Assembly (NCBI GenBank): GCA_900755095.1
Contig: CAAEFE010000013.1
Span: forward strand, 1-64,000
DNA from: an uncultured Bacteroides sp.
GTDB taxonomy: Bacteria > Bacteroidota > Bacteroidia > Bacteroidales > Bacteroidaceae
DNA length: 64,000 nucleotides
Direction of reading: 5' to 3'
Positions 56,267-64,000 of the stretch are shown piece by piece. A program made the translations under genes and the position numbers. Under the pieces are notes generated by a model. It worked only from the letters and a program-made list of their open reading frames with translations, was not told the DNA's origin and made no database searches. Numbering within the stretch: the stretch's first letter is position 1; each line of letters starts with the position of its first letter.

Positions 56267-59200
56267 TTAAAAACTAATGGAAGCACCTACGACAAAATTC
56301 TTTTCTGCAGGATATTGTCCTAAGGTCACACCAGCGTTAAGTGGATTTGACGAGCCTTCACTTTCGGGATTCAGCCCCATGTATTTGGAAACAAGAAGCG
56401 GGTTTTTAACCGAGACGTAGACTCTTACATTAGTCAAAAAGGTTCGCGTTAACCACTTCTTATCCAATGTATATCCCAAGGAAATATCCCTTATTCTAAA
56501 GAAACTTCCGTCTTGCATCATTAAGTCAGACTCTCTGCTTAAAGTATTCGAGTTTGACCCGGCTTTTGCGTATTTTCCGGGCTTATCAGGACTTATCCAT
56601 CTGTTGTTATAATATTCCTTGGACATAACAGACCAAATTTCACTACTTAAAATGGTAGTAGGAAGGTCTCTGTTTATAACATCAACACCGTAAACTCCCT
56701 GTATCGTTATACCTAAATCAAAATTCTTATAAAACAATTGAATGTTTCCACCATAAGTAAATTCGGGGTGAGGATTACCGATGATTTCCCGATCTTTTTC
56801 CGTTATGGTATTATCGCTGTCATCAATGTTTTTGAAAATATAGTCACCCACTTTTTGTGAGTCCCGATAATTAGGTAAAGATTTCAGTTGCTCTTCGTTT
56901 TCAAATATACCGATGATCCGATAACCATACAATGCTCCGATGGGATGACCTACTTTTGTGATATTTCGTGCCGTAATTATTTCATTTTGATTTGCCCCCA
57001 ATGACAATACTGTATTCTTATTGGTCGAGAAATTGGCAGAGATCTGATAATTAAAATCTTTGATATGGTTCTTGAATGAAGCTGCAAATTCAAAACCTTT
57101 ATTCCGAACACTACCTACATTCTGTAAAGAGGTAGAATAACCGGAATATGCAGGTACCGGCACTTCAAGTAGCATATCGCTTGTTTTCGATACATAATAT
57201 TCAAAGTTTAAATTCAGCGCATTCCTAAATAAGCCAACATCAAGTCCGACATTAACAGTATTATTTTTTTCCCAGGATAAGTTGGCATTGGGAGATGTGT
57301 TTGGTCTCATTCCGGCTACCAGATTGCCATTGAAGTTATATTTAGCGCTACTCATCAGAGACAAACTGGAGTAATTACCAATCTCATCATTTCCTGAAAT
57401 ACCCCAACTTATACGTGGTTTTAATTCACTAATAATATCATTTTTCGGAAAAAAGTTCTCTTCTGATATTCTCCATGCGGCAGAAAGTGATGGAAATAGT
57501 CCAAATCTGTTATTGCGTCCAAATCTCGATGAGCCATCCATACGTAAAGCTGCCGTAAAAAAGTATTTCTTCTTATAGTCATACTTCAGTCTTCCAAAAT
57601 ATGAGAGTAACGCCCATTGATAACGGGTTGCAGAAGCGGTGTTTATAGTAAGAGCCGCATTCAATGTGGGGATATCATCATTAGGAAAGTTTTCCGCATC
57701 AATAGAGTTATTATTTGTCGTTTCTTTTTGGAATGACATACCACCCAGTATTTCAAAATCATGTTTTCCCCAACTCTTGTTGAAGGTTATTGTATTTTCA
57801 GACATCCAGTTGAAGGTTTCATAGGTAGAAGACGCAGCTTTTGCTACAGTCGGAGCGGCTTGCCTATAAGCGCCAATCGTAGATGGTCTATAATACTCGG
57901 CTCTGTTGGATATAAAATATCCTCCAACATAAGTTTTGAACGTAAGACCTTTAAGTGGCGTATAAGACAAGTATGCACCACCTAGAATCTTAAAGTTTTC
58001 AACTTGATTGGTCGTTAAGTTGGCAGTTGCAACATTGTTCTCCACTTCTGCCATACCTCCATAATTTTGAACCGCATGGATCTGTTTGCTTATTGCATAA
58101 GATCCATCGGGTTCATATACCGGGAAGAATGGATAGGAATTGTAAATCCCCATTGATAAAGGAGACTCTTCCCAGCCTTCCGTTATCTTATCTTGCATAG
58201 AATAATTGGGATTTAAATTAATTCCAAATTCAAATTTGTTTGATAGTTTTGATGTCAAATTTACTCTGCCCGAAATTCTTTCGTAGTCAGAACCGATTAC
58301 TATTCCTTTTTGTTTGTAGTAACTGCCTGAAACAAAATAAACGGTTTGTTCATTTGCGCCTGAAACCGATAACTCATAATAATTTGTAGGTGCATCTCTA
58401 AATATATGATCTTGCCAATTGGTATTTACCAATCCCTGTTGATGCTCTAAATATGGCTTTATAAAATTGGGAATTTCTTGATTCTTATATTGAAAAGCTT
58501 CAGCCATCAATTCGGCCTGCTGATATGCATCTACAAGATCATATTTTTTCTCAACTTGTTGAACACCATAATATGTGTTAAATGTGTATTGTGCCTTACC
58601 AGCTTTCCCCTTCTTTGTAGTAATAAGAATTACACCATTTGCAGCTCTGGAACCATAAATTGCTGCAGAAGCTACATCTTTCAGAACGTTAATGCTCTCT
58701 ATATCATTAGGATTGATTGAATTCAGTCCCACATCATCCGTCACCGGTAAACCATCTACAACAACCAAAGGTGAACTTCCGGAACTAATGGTTCCAGTAC
58801 CTCTGATAGAAATCTGTGGATTGCCACCCGGTGCTCCACTTGCTTGTTTGACATAAATTCCTGGCATTCTTCCCGCAATAGCCTGTCCGGGATCACTATA
58901 AGATATGCTTTCAAAATCTTTAGACTTAACTTGGCTGACAGCGGTTGATAAATCAGATTTCCTTTCCGTTCCATAACCAATTACAACCACCTCATCCAAC
59001 AATTCAGAATCTTCTTTTAATACAACTCTTGCCAACTGCTTGTCCTTCGCCGAAAATGTCAATGCGCCATAGCCAACAAATGAAATAGCAACCTTTGAAT
59101 CTTCCTGAACATCAGTTAGAGAATACTTCCCTTCCAAATTGGTTATAGTACCTAACGCCGTTCCAACCACCGTAACACTCGCACCGATAACAGGTTCACC

Positions 59201-59605
59201 TTTCTCATCTACTACCGTTCCGGAAACATTTATATTCCGCTTCTTCTCTTGTTCTTTACGAATCAAAACGATGATATTTTCTTGCTCCTGTTTGTAAGTG
59301 AGTTCCATTTTGCCTAGAAGTTGCTTCATGACCTGCTGAATCGTTGCATTCTGTACATTCAACGATACTTTCTGATTTAATTCAGGAAGATTCTCATTGT
59401 AGAAGAATTTGTAATTACTTACTTGCTCGATTTTCTTTAAAGAGGCTCTTAAAGAGATGTCTTTTACATTCACCGTTATTTGAGAATAAGCGGTAAAAGA
59501 GACGCTTAAAAACAATAGCAGACAAAGAGCCCGCAGTGTTTTCCAGTTCTTACTTCTCCCTGCATTTGTTCGAGGGAATTTCTCAAAGGTTGTTCTGTTT
59601 TTCAT
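56267..59605 (-). CDS. SusC/RagA family TonB-dependent transporter with STN signalling domain
   Basis: The 1112-residue product has a signal peptide, an STN domain (about 44-110; ISLRASLKKIEQVSNYKFFY, ATIQQVMKQLL), a carboxypeptidase-like domain (GTVVDEKGEPVIGASVTVVG), a TonB box (DEVVVIGYG), a plug (SAAIYGSRAANGVILITTKK) and a barrel ending VVGASISF. The STN domain is the part that talks to a FecR anti-sigma factor; a FecR and an ECF sigma gene lie upstream, with an ATPase gene between. It imports the products released by the phosphatase and nuclease-like enzymes of the operon. Confidence 0.95.
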   Translation of the reverse strand: MKNRTTFEKFPRTNAGRSKNWKTLRALCLLLFLSVSFTAYSQITVNVKDISLRASLKKIEQVSNYKFFYNENLPELNQKVSLNVQNATIQQVMKQLLGKMELTYKQEQENIIVLIRKEQEKKRNINVSGTVVDEKGEPVIGASVTVVGTALGTITNLEGKYSLTDVQEDSKVAISFVGYGALTFSAKDKQLARVVLKEDSELLDEVVVIGYGTERKSDLSTAVSQVKSKDFESISYSDPGQAIAGRMPGIYVKQASGAPGGNPQISIRGTGTISSGSSPLVVVDGLPVTDDVGLNSINPNDIESINVLKDVASAAIYGSRAANGVILITTKKGKAGKAQYTFNTYYGVQQVEKKYDLVDAYQQAELMAEAFQYKNQEIPNFIKPYLEHQQGLVNTNWQDHIFRDAPTNYYELSVSGANEQTVYFVSGSYYKQKGIVIGSDYERISGRVNLTSKLSNKFEFGINLNPNYSMQDKITEGWEESPLSMGIYNSYPFFPVYEPDGSYAISKQIHAVQNYGGMAEVENNVATANLTTNQVENFKILGGAYLSYTPLKGLTFKTYVGGYFISNRAEYYRPSTIGAYRQAAPTVAKAASSTYETFNWMSENTITFNKSWGKHDFEILGGMSFQKETTNNNSIDAENFPNDDIPTLNAALTINTASATRYQWALLSYFGRLKYDYKKKYFFTAALRMDGSSRFGRNNRFGLFPSLSAAWRISEENFFPKNDIISELKPRISWGISGNDEIGNYSSLSLMSSAKYNFNGNLVAGMRPNTSPNANLSWEKNNTVNVGLDVGLFRNALNLNFEYYVSKTSDMLLEVPVPAYSGYSTSLQNVGSVRNKGFEFAASFKNHIKDFNYQISANFSTNKNTVLSLGANQNEIITARNITKVGHPIGALYGYRIIGIFENEEQLKSLPNYRDSQKVGDYIFKNIDDSDNTITEKDREIIGNPHPEFTYGGNIQLFYKNFDLGITIQGVYGVDVINRDLPTTILSSEIWSVMSKEYYNNRWISPDKPGKYAKAGSNSNTLSRESDLMMQDGSFFRIRDISLGYTLDKKWLTRTFLTNVRVYVSVKNPLLVSKYMGLNPESEGSSNPLNAGVTLGQYPAEKNFVVGASISF

Positions 59606-59715
59606 ATATCAAAACTTTTAAGTTGTTTGATAGGTATACAGACTGTCATACTCGCTCGTCCAATCGTCTATCAGACTTTAACTCTCGTTAACTTATTCAA
59701 TTCAGAGAACAAAAA

Positions 59716-59748
59716 AGCCATTCCAAAGAAGCGGGCTCCGGAATGGCT
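59716..59748 (-). terminator. Terminator of the AAA-ATPase gene
   Basis: AGCCATTCC (59716-59724) and GGAATGGCT (59740-59748) form a 9-bp stem, followed on the minus strand by a T6 run. It lies 27 bp past the ATPase stop codon and separates that transcript from susC, so susC needs its own promoter. Confidence 0.75.
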
Positions 59749-59775
59749 CTATTCTATATTTTACTCAATAAGTAA

Positions 59776-61335
59776 TTATACTACTTTGTATTCACCAATA
59801 TTACGTTCTTCAGCATTAAAGGAGACACCGACTTTAACCAGCTCACGCCCGTCTGTTTGATAAGGTAACAGATATCCTTTTTCATCTATTTGTTTCAGAG
59901 CTTCGTCTACTGTTCCTTCCAGCTTAAACTCAAAAACATAAATACGGTCTTTTGTTTCCACCACGGCATCGGCACGCCCTTTTGCACTGCGGACTTCCGC
60001 ATCTACATATTGTCCCATCAACTTAAAGACAAGATAGAAAATAACCTGATAATGACGTTCAGTCTTTGTATTCAATTCGTAGGGAATGTCGGCAAAGAAT
60101 GATTTCATACGTTCCATAAAAGAATGAACGTCGCCCGACTGAAGTTCACGGACAAACTTAACGGCGTTAAAGTCCGTTTCATCAGAAGAGATGGGGGTAT
60201 AATAGGGTATCAGGAATTTAAGGAAACCATATTTCACCTCGTCATTCGGGAAGCCTAATGTATATAGGTTCAATGATTTATCGAAATTTTTAATCGTCAA
60301 ATAGCCGCTTTGGTAAATCATCGGAAGAGGATTCTTTGCTTCGGCCCGATATTCGGCAAAGCCGGAACTACCGACTTCCAAACCGTCTATGAGTAAACGT
60401 AAGTCATAATCACTTTGTTTCAACAAGTCTACAAGATAGGTAGGGGTACCGGTCTGGAACCAGTAATTATCAAACATTAATCCATCAAAAACATTGAGCA
60501 CACTGAAGGGATTAAACAATCCATCTTCGCTATATGTAAAGTGATATCCATCGTACATCGCTGTCATTTTATCGACAGTATCGTCAAAAGACATCTCCTG
60601 TACTTCTGCCAAGCGCTCCAACTCGGGAGTAAATGTGGATACTAATTCCTTTTTAGTAATACCGCAGATATTGGCGTATGGAATCTTCATACTTATATCA
60701 TTCAGCTGATTCAAATCACTGAACACACTTACTTGGGCAAATTTTGTGACTCCTGTCAGGAAGATGAACCGAAGATAGCGGTCGGAACTTTTCAGTACAC
60801 CGTAAAAGGCTTTCAGGATACGACGGTATTCATCCAGCAGGTTCTCGTCTAAAAGGGCTTGCAGCAAGGGTTTATCATACTCATCTACCAATACCACAAC
60901 TCCTTTTCCTGTTTTCAAGCAGGCTTGCTCAATGACATAGCTAAAACGTTCTTCAGGACTGCGGTCTTTTTTCTCATCGCCATAGACGGCTTCCCATTTT
61001 TCCAAATATTGGTTTAGCATGGCAACCAAATCTGCCGCCGTCTCATATTTCTTCGCATTCAAGTCAAGATGCAAAACCGGATATTGCTCCCATTTCTTCT
61101 CTAACTTTTCAATTGCCAAACCCTCAAAAAGGTCTTTACGACCCTGAAAATAGGCTTCAAGAGTAGAAATAAGCAGACTTTTGCCAAAACGACGGGGACG
61201 ACTAAGAAAATAAGGCTTTCCCGTATTTATTATTTGCCATAAAATAGACGTCTTGTCCACATAAAGATAATTTCCTCGGCGTATATCTTCAAATGTCTGT
61301 ATCCCTATCGGCAATTTACGCTCTAATGTATTCAT
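59776..61335 (-). CDS. AAA-ATPase-like protein with C-terminal PD-(D/E)XK nuclease domain
   Basis: The 519-residue product has an N-terminal AAA-ATPase_like domain (IGIQTFEDIRRGNYLYVDKT; P-loop RPRRFGKSLL near residue 43; Walker B VVLVDEYDKPLL) and a C-terminal PDDEXK_9 domain with RADAVVETKDRIYVFEFKL (D, then E-x-K). Both active sites look intact. The family is present in many copies in gut Bacteroides and has no settled function. It lies between the FecR gene and susC and has its own terminator, so it looks inserted. Confidence 0.9.
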   Translation of the reverse strand: MNTLERKLPIGIQTFEDIRRGNYLYVDKTSILWQIINTGKPYFLSRPRRFGKSLLISTLEAYFQGRKDLFEGLAIEKLEKKWEQYPVLHLDLNAKKYETAADLVAMLNQYLEKWEAVYGDEKKDRSPEERFSYVIEQACLKTGKGVVVLVDEYDKPLLQALLDENLLDEYRRILKAFYGVLKSSDRYLRFIFLTGVTKFAQVSVFSDLNQLNDISMKIPYANICGITKKELVSTFTPELERLAEVQEMSFDDTVDKMTAMYDGYHFTYSEDGLFNPFSVLNVFDGLMFDNYWFQTGTPTYLVDLLKQSDYDLRLLIDGLEVGSSGFAEYRAEAKNPLPMIYQSGYLTIKNFDKSLNLYTLGFPNDEVKYGFLKFLIPYYTPISSDETDFNAVKFVRELQSGDVHSFMERMKSFFADIPYELNTKTERHYQVIFYLVFKLMGQYVDAEVRSAKGRADAVVETKDRIYVFEFKLEGTVDEALKQIDEKGYLLPYQTDGRELVKVGVSFNAEERNIGEYKVV

Positions 61336-61411
61336 TGCATCTTCAAATTAGTGTACCACAAATATAGACGTTATTCGATGAATAAACAAAGATACTCTAT
61401 GAAAGTTCCAT

Positions 61412-62371
61412 TTATTTCTCCTTCAAAACAATCACCGAACCGTCCATTTCATAATAGAAAGGTGAAGTAAGCATCAGAATATTCAGCGCATTCTGTATGC
61501 CGCCTCCCGGAATGGTTCCGGTGAAATATTCATTAGGTAGTTTATTGGAGTCGAAACGAATCTCTACGTCATAGATACGTGAAAGGGTTTTCATTATATT
61601 CTCCAAAGATTCTTTCTCAAAATAGATATTTCCTTTCGTCCATTCAATATAATCATTCGGATGCACTTGAGTGGCTGTTATCTTATGAGTGGCTTTATTA
61701 TATTCTATTTTGTCGCCGGGCTTCATGATATGCGATATTTTCTGCGCATAGACCCCTACTTTTCCTTCCAAAAGAACGACTGTCACGTCTTTGGCATCTT
61801 CATAGGCAGATACATTAAAAGAAGTACCGAGCACTTTCACTTCCAAATCACCGATTTGCACAATGAAGGCGTGTTTCTCATCATGGGCTACTTTAAAATA
61901 GGCTTCACCATTCAGTTGCACGCGACGAACTTTTTCTCCGAAGTTATTCAGGTAACTTAATTGGGAAGCTGAATTGAGAACAACATTTGTTCCGTCCGGC
62001 AATTCAATGGTTGCTTTATCTCCTTTGCCCGCTTTCACAATAAAGGGTGTTTCTGCCGTTGGAGAAGAATCTAAAAGATAGTAAGTGAAGAAAGCGACAC
62101 AGACAGGTAATAAAATAGCAGCAACCCATTTCCAAGGGATGATACGGAGGGGGCGCACTTCCTTGCCCAAAGTCTCTTCTTTGATCCGGGCAAAAAGTTT
62201 ATCACGCAACACTGGGTTCATGGAGGAATCCGATCTCTCAAACTCTTGCTCCCACCAGTCATGCAACTGACGGTCATTCTTTATCCAGTCTGACAGTTCT
62301 TTTATCTCGACATCCGTGATCGTTTCTTCGAAATATTTTTCAATTAGCTCTTTATAATGTGTCTTATCCAT
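61412..62371 (-). CDS. FecR-family anti-sigma factor
   Basis: The 319-residue product has a cytoplasmic N-terminus (about 1-80; DWIKNDRQLHDWWEQEFE), one membrane helix (AAILLPVCVAFFTYYLL, about 89-105), a periplasmic FecR domain (VKAGKGDKATIELPDGTNVV ... FNVSAYEDAKDVTVVLLEG) and a C-terminal DUF4974-like domain (YFEKESLENIMKTLSRIY) that receives the STN signal. It lies 62 bp after the sigma gene. Confidence 0.94.
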   Translation of the reverse strand: MDKTHYKELIEKYFEETITDVEIKELSDWIKNDRQLHDWWEQEFERSDSSMNPVLRDKLFARIKEETLGKEVRPLRIIPWKWVAAILLPVCVAFFTYYLLDSSPTAETPFIVKAGKGDKATIELPDGTNVVLNSASQLSYLNNFGEKVRRVQLNGEAYFKVAHDEKHAFIVQIGDLEVKVLGTSFNVSAYEDAKDVTVVLLEGKVGVYAQKISHIMKPGDKIEYNKATHKITATQVHPNDYIEWTKGNIYFEKESLENIMKTLSRIYDVEIRFDSNKLPNEYFTGTIPGGGIQNALNILMLTSPFYYEMDGSVIVLKEK

Positions 62372-62433
62372 CTTTCCACTTATTTACAAGTATACATTTT
62401 CATCCTACTTCCCATCCAAAACAAGTATTACTA

Positions 62434-63030
62434 TTACATTTCATTAACAAAAAAGGCCAACAAAAGGGTAATTACCTTATCATAATGCTTCATCAACTGT
62501 TCACGCATAAATTTCACAGCCAAAGATAATTGGGTAGCAACCGTACTTTCGGAAATTCCCATGATTTCGGCTATTTCTTTATTTGTGTAATTCTGCCTTT
62601 TGCTCAAAATGAATATTTTCTTCCGTTGCGCAGGCAGTTCTTCGGCAAGAGAATCGATATACTCATTCAAAAAGCGCAGATCAATATTCTCTTCTGTCTG
62701 TGAATCACGGTCTACGCTACTTTTCATGAGATATTCATTGTAAACATACTCTACGGTCTGACGCTGATACATATTCATCAATAAGTTTTTGGCAATCGTA
62801 CAGAGAAAAGAGATAAACGAGGAAGCCGGGTCTACTTTTTCATGCACTTCCCATATACGAATGAAAGTGGCTTGCACCACTTCTTCGGCCATATATTGAT
62901 TGCCGGAAGAGAGTCGCATAATGAAATTGTACAGTTTGCCACTATACATATTATACAATCTTTCGAATGCCTGAAAGGAACCGCCTTTTAAGTCGATTAA
63001 TAAATGTTTTTCATCTGTAGAATCTACCAT
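62434..63030 (-). CDS. ECF RNA polymerase sigma factor (FecI type)
   Basis: The 198-residue product has region 2 (AFERLYNMYSGKLYNFIMRL, AEEVVQATFIRIWEVHEKV, TIAKNLLMNMYQRQ) and region 4 (QNYTNKEIAEIMGISESTVA). With the FecR protein and the STN-bearing SusC it forms a standard trans-envelope signalling set, presumably activating the susC operon at 50.4-59.6 kb. A CAAAGGTA match (63048-63055) is its candidate -7 element on the minus strand. Confidence 0.94.
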   Translation of the reverse strand: MVDSTDEKHLLIDLKGGSFQAFERLYNMYSGKLYNFIMRLSSGNQYMAEEVVQATFIRIWEVHEKVDPASSFISFLCTIAKNLLMNMYQRQTVEYVYNEYLMKSSVDRDSQTEENIDLRFLNEYIDSLAEELPAQRKKIFILSKRQNYTNKEIAEIMGISESTVATQLSLAVKFMREQLMKHYDKVITLLLAFFVNEM

Positions 63031-63047
63031 ATCTTAGAATTTTGCAA

Positions 63048-63055
63048 CAAAGGTA
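63048..63055 (-). promoter_or_regulatory. -7 promoter element of the ECF sigma gene
   Basis: TACCTTTG on the minus strand matches TAnnTTTG, 18 bp before the ATG at 63030. No -33 match is evident. Confidence 0.4.
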
Positions 63056-63145
63056 TGCAGCCATAGGTCATAAACAGGTGACAATATTATTAATATTTTC
63101 TCAATTATCCGACTTTTCTGAAGAAAAAGATAGTAAATAGCAAAT

Positions 63146-63220
63146 AGTAACGCCATCCGGTCAGGATAATGACGCTATCCAATCAGGATAGTGACGGTAT
63201 CCGAACCGGATGGCGTTACT
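63146..63220. repeat. Three-unit 22-bp dyad-repeat array (ATCC-N5-GGAT) with 16-bp outer arms
   Basis: ATCC-N5-GGAT units begin at 63155, 63177 and 63199, exactly 22 bp apart. The outermost bases AGTAACGCCATCCGGT (63146-63161) and their perfect reverse complement (63205-63220) turn the whole array into one palindrome. It lies 22 bp past the stop codon of the barrel gene at 63243 and upstream of the sigma gene. Confidence 0.85.
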
Positions 63221-63242
63221 ATATTTAGTGAGGTAGTTCGTA

Positions 63243-64000
63243 CTAATAAGTCAGACGAACACCTGCTTGTATGTTGAAGTTAAACGGATTCTCTTTACGT
63301 ATAGTCTGTATATCGGAGCCATCATTGAAATAATAAGCAACACCCGGTTCCACGTAAATACCCAAACGTTTCGTTGCATTGATCTGCGCACCTACACCAC
63401 CGGATACCGAGAACTGCAAAGGCTTCACTGTTTCTTTTTCAGATCCTAGCTTTCCATAAACACATTTCTCAACCATACCTCCACCGGAAACATAAAGAGT
63501 GACGAGTTTCTTATCCAGGAAGTTCCAGTTGGCACGCAACGGAATACCGATATAATGCAGTTTCTGCTCTATCTGTTGTTCTTCACCTGCCAGTTTTGCA
63601 TCCGAAGAAAGCAGCGTATAAGTCAGTCCTGTCTCAAGAGAGAATCCTTTAGCTAAACCTTTACGAACGGACAATCCGAAAGAAATAGGCTGATGATGTT
63701 TAATATCAACCACCTGTTTTGCCTGACGCAGGTAAGGTACTCCATCTTCGAAAACCAATGTTTGGTCATTAGGAATCGTCTCCATCAGACCGTTGGAAAC
63801 TGAAAGCATACTCACACGTGACATATAAGCATGAGATCCGGCACCTACTTCTGTTGAAGCACCTCCTGAATTTCCTACCGAAAGTCCCATTGACCATGTT
63901 CCCTTTTGAGAAGATCTTCTTTCTGTCGGAATATGAAGTTTGTCTTTACCGGAAGGACGACGCGGTCTGTTATTCGATCGCTCTGTATCCTGTGACTGTC
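63243..64000 (-). CDS. Outer-membrane beta-barrel protein, 5' end outside the window
   Basis: The frame is open from the window edge to a TAA at 63243 (at least 251 residues). The visible part has a polar, basic lead (SNNRPRRPSGKDKLHIPTER) then GTWSMGLSVGNSGG and barrel strands: SFGLSVRKGLAKGFSLETGL, GIPLRANWNFLDKKLVTLYV, LGIYVEPGVAYYF, ending NIQAGVRLTY. This is the PorT/OMP_b-brl family, commonly encoded beside sigma-factor genes in Bacteroides. The N-terminus, possibly a membrane anchor, is not visible. Confidence 0.85.
   Translation of the reverse strand, partial: QSQDTERSNNRPRRPSGKDKLHIPTERRSSQKGTWSMGLSVGNSGGASTEVGAGSHAYMSRVSMLSVSNGLMETIPNDQTLVFEDGVPYLRQAKQVVDIKHHQPISFGLSVRKGLAKGFSLETGLTYTLLSSDAKLAGEEQQIEQKLHYIGIPLRANWNFLDKKLVTLYVSGGGMVEKCVYGKLGSEKETVKPLQFSVSGGVGAQINATKRLGIYVEPGVAYYFNDGSDIQTIRKENPFNFNIQAGVRLTY

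Overview
The window is a piece of a human-gut type Bacteroides chromosome (B. ovatus / thetaiotaomicron-like). This rests on two SusC/SusD pairs, a hybrid two-component regulator with a built-in AraC helix-turn-helix, SPII lipoproteins encoded next to TonB-dependent receptors, TAnnTTTG-type -7 promoter elements, and gene families largely restricted to Bacteroidetes (BVU_2165-like HU, DUF4248, DUF3575, DUF5690).

Layout. 1-5.4 kb: nested palindromic repeats, a GH97 glycosidase and its AraC-type regulator, and a divergent D-mannonate oxidoreductase/uxuA pair for uronate catabolism. 5.8-26.2 kb: a polysaccharide utilisation locus (PUL), all on the minus strand: ECF sigma factor, SusC, SusD, two IPT/TIG surface lipoproteins, an alginate-lyase-fold lyase and a GH28-like hydrolase; then a small lipoprotein, an HTCS regulator, a second lyase and a second GH28-like enzyme. 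A remnant of another HTCS/AraC C-terminus lies just beyond. The enzymes plus uxuA and the oxidoreductase point to a uronic-acid-containing polysaccharide; the exact glycan is not readable from sequence. 26.5-29.1 kb: a porin and a DUF5690 transporter. 29.3-34.3 kb: an envelope operon with a four-fold repeated barrel protein, an OmpA-like/TPR protein and a DUF3575 protein. 34.5-37.3 kb: a heparinase II/III-like lyase.

37.4-45.2 kb is core anaerobic energy metabolism: an NAD-linked trimeric [FeFe] hydrogenase (hydB-hydA-hydC, with hydA interrupted by a C7-tract frameshift), two tRNA-Ser genes, and pyruvate formate-lyase with its activase. 45.2-49.0 kb is a compact phage-like module without structural genes: HU-like protein, a 63-residue membrane peptide and a T7-lysozyme-type amidase on the minus strand, facing DUF4248 and a VapE-type ATPase on the plus strand. 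A HigB/HigA-like toxin-antitoxin pair and a frameshifted small gene follow.

50.4-63.0 kb is a second SusC/D operon without any glycosidase. It encodes a histidine phosphatase (MINPP/phytase-like), a metallo-beta-lactamase-fold hydrolase, an endonuclease/exonuclease/phosphatase lipoprotein and a FN3/L-domain lipoprotein. It is probably controlled by an ECF sigma/FecR pair acting on a SusC with an STN domain. An AAA-ATPase/PD-(D/E)XK gene sits between the FecR gene and susC. The window ends inside an outer-membrane beta-barrel gene.

The most unusual non-coding signal is a set of three intergenic arrays with an almost exact 22-bp period, two clearly and one partly dyad-symmetric, each with a different core sequence and each lying 3' of a minus-strand gene (5433-5583, 24562-24785, 63146-63220). 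A 19-bp tandem pair at the window edge (1-38) may be a related case.
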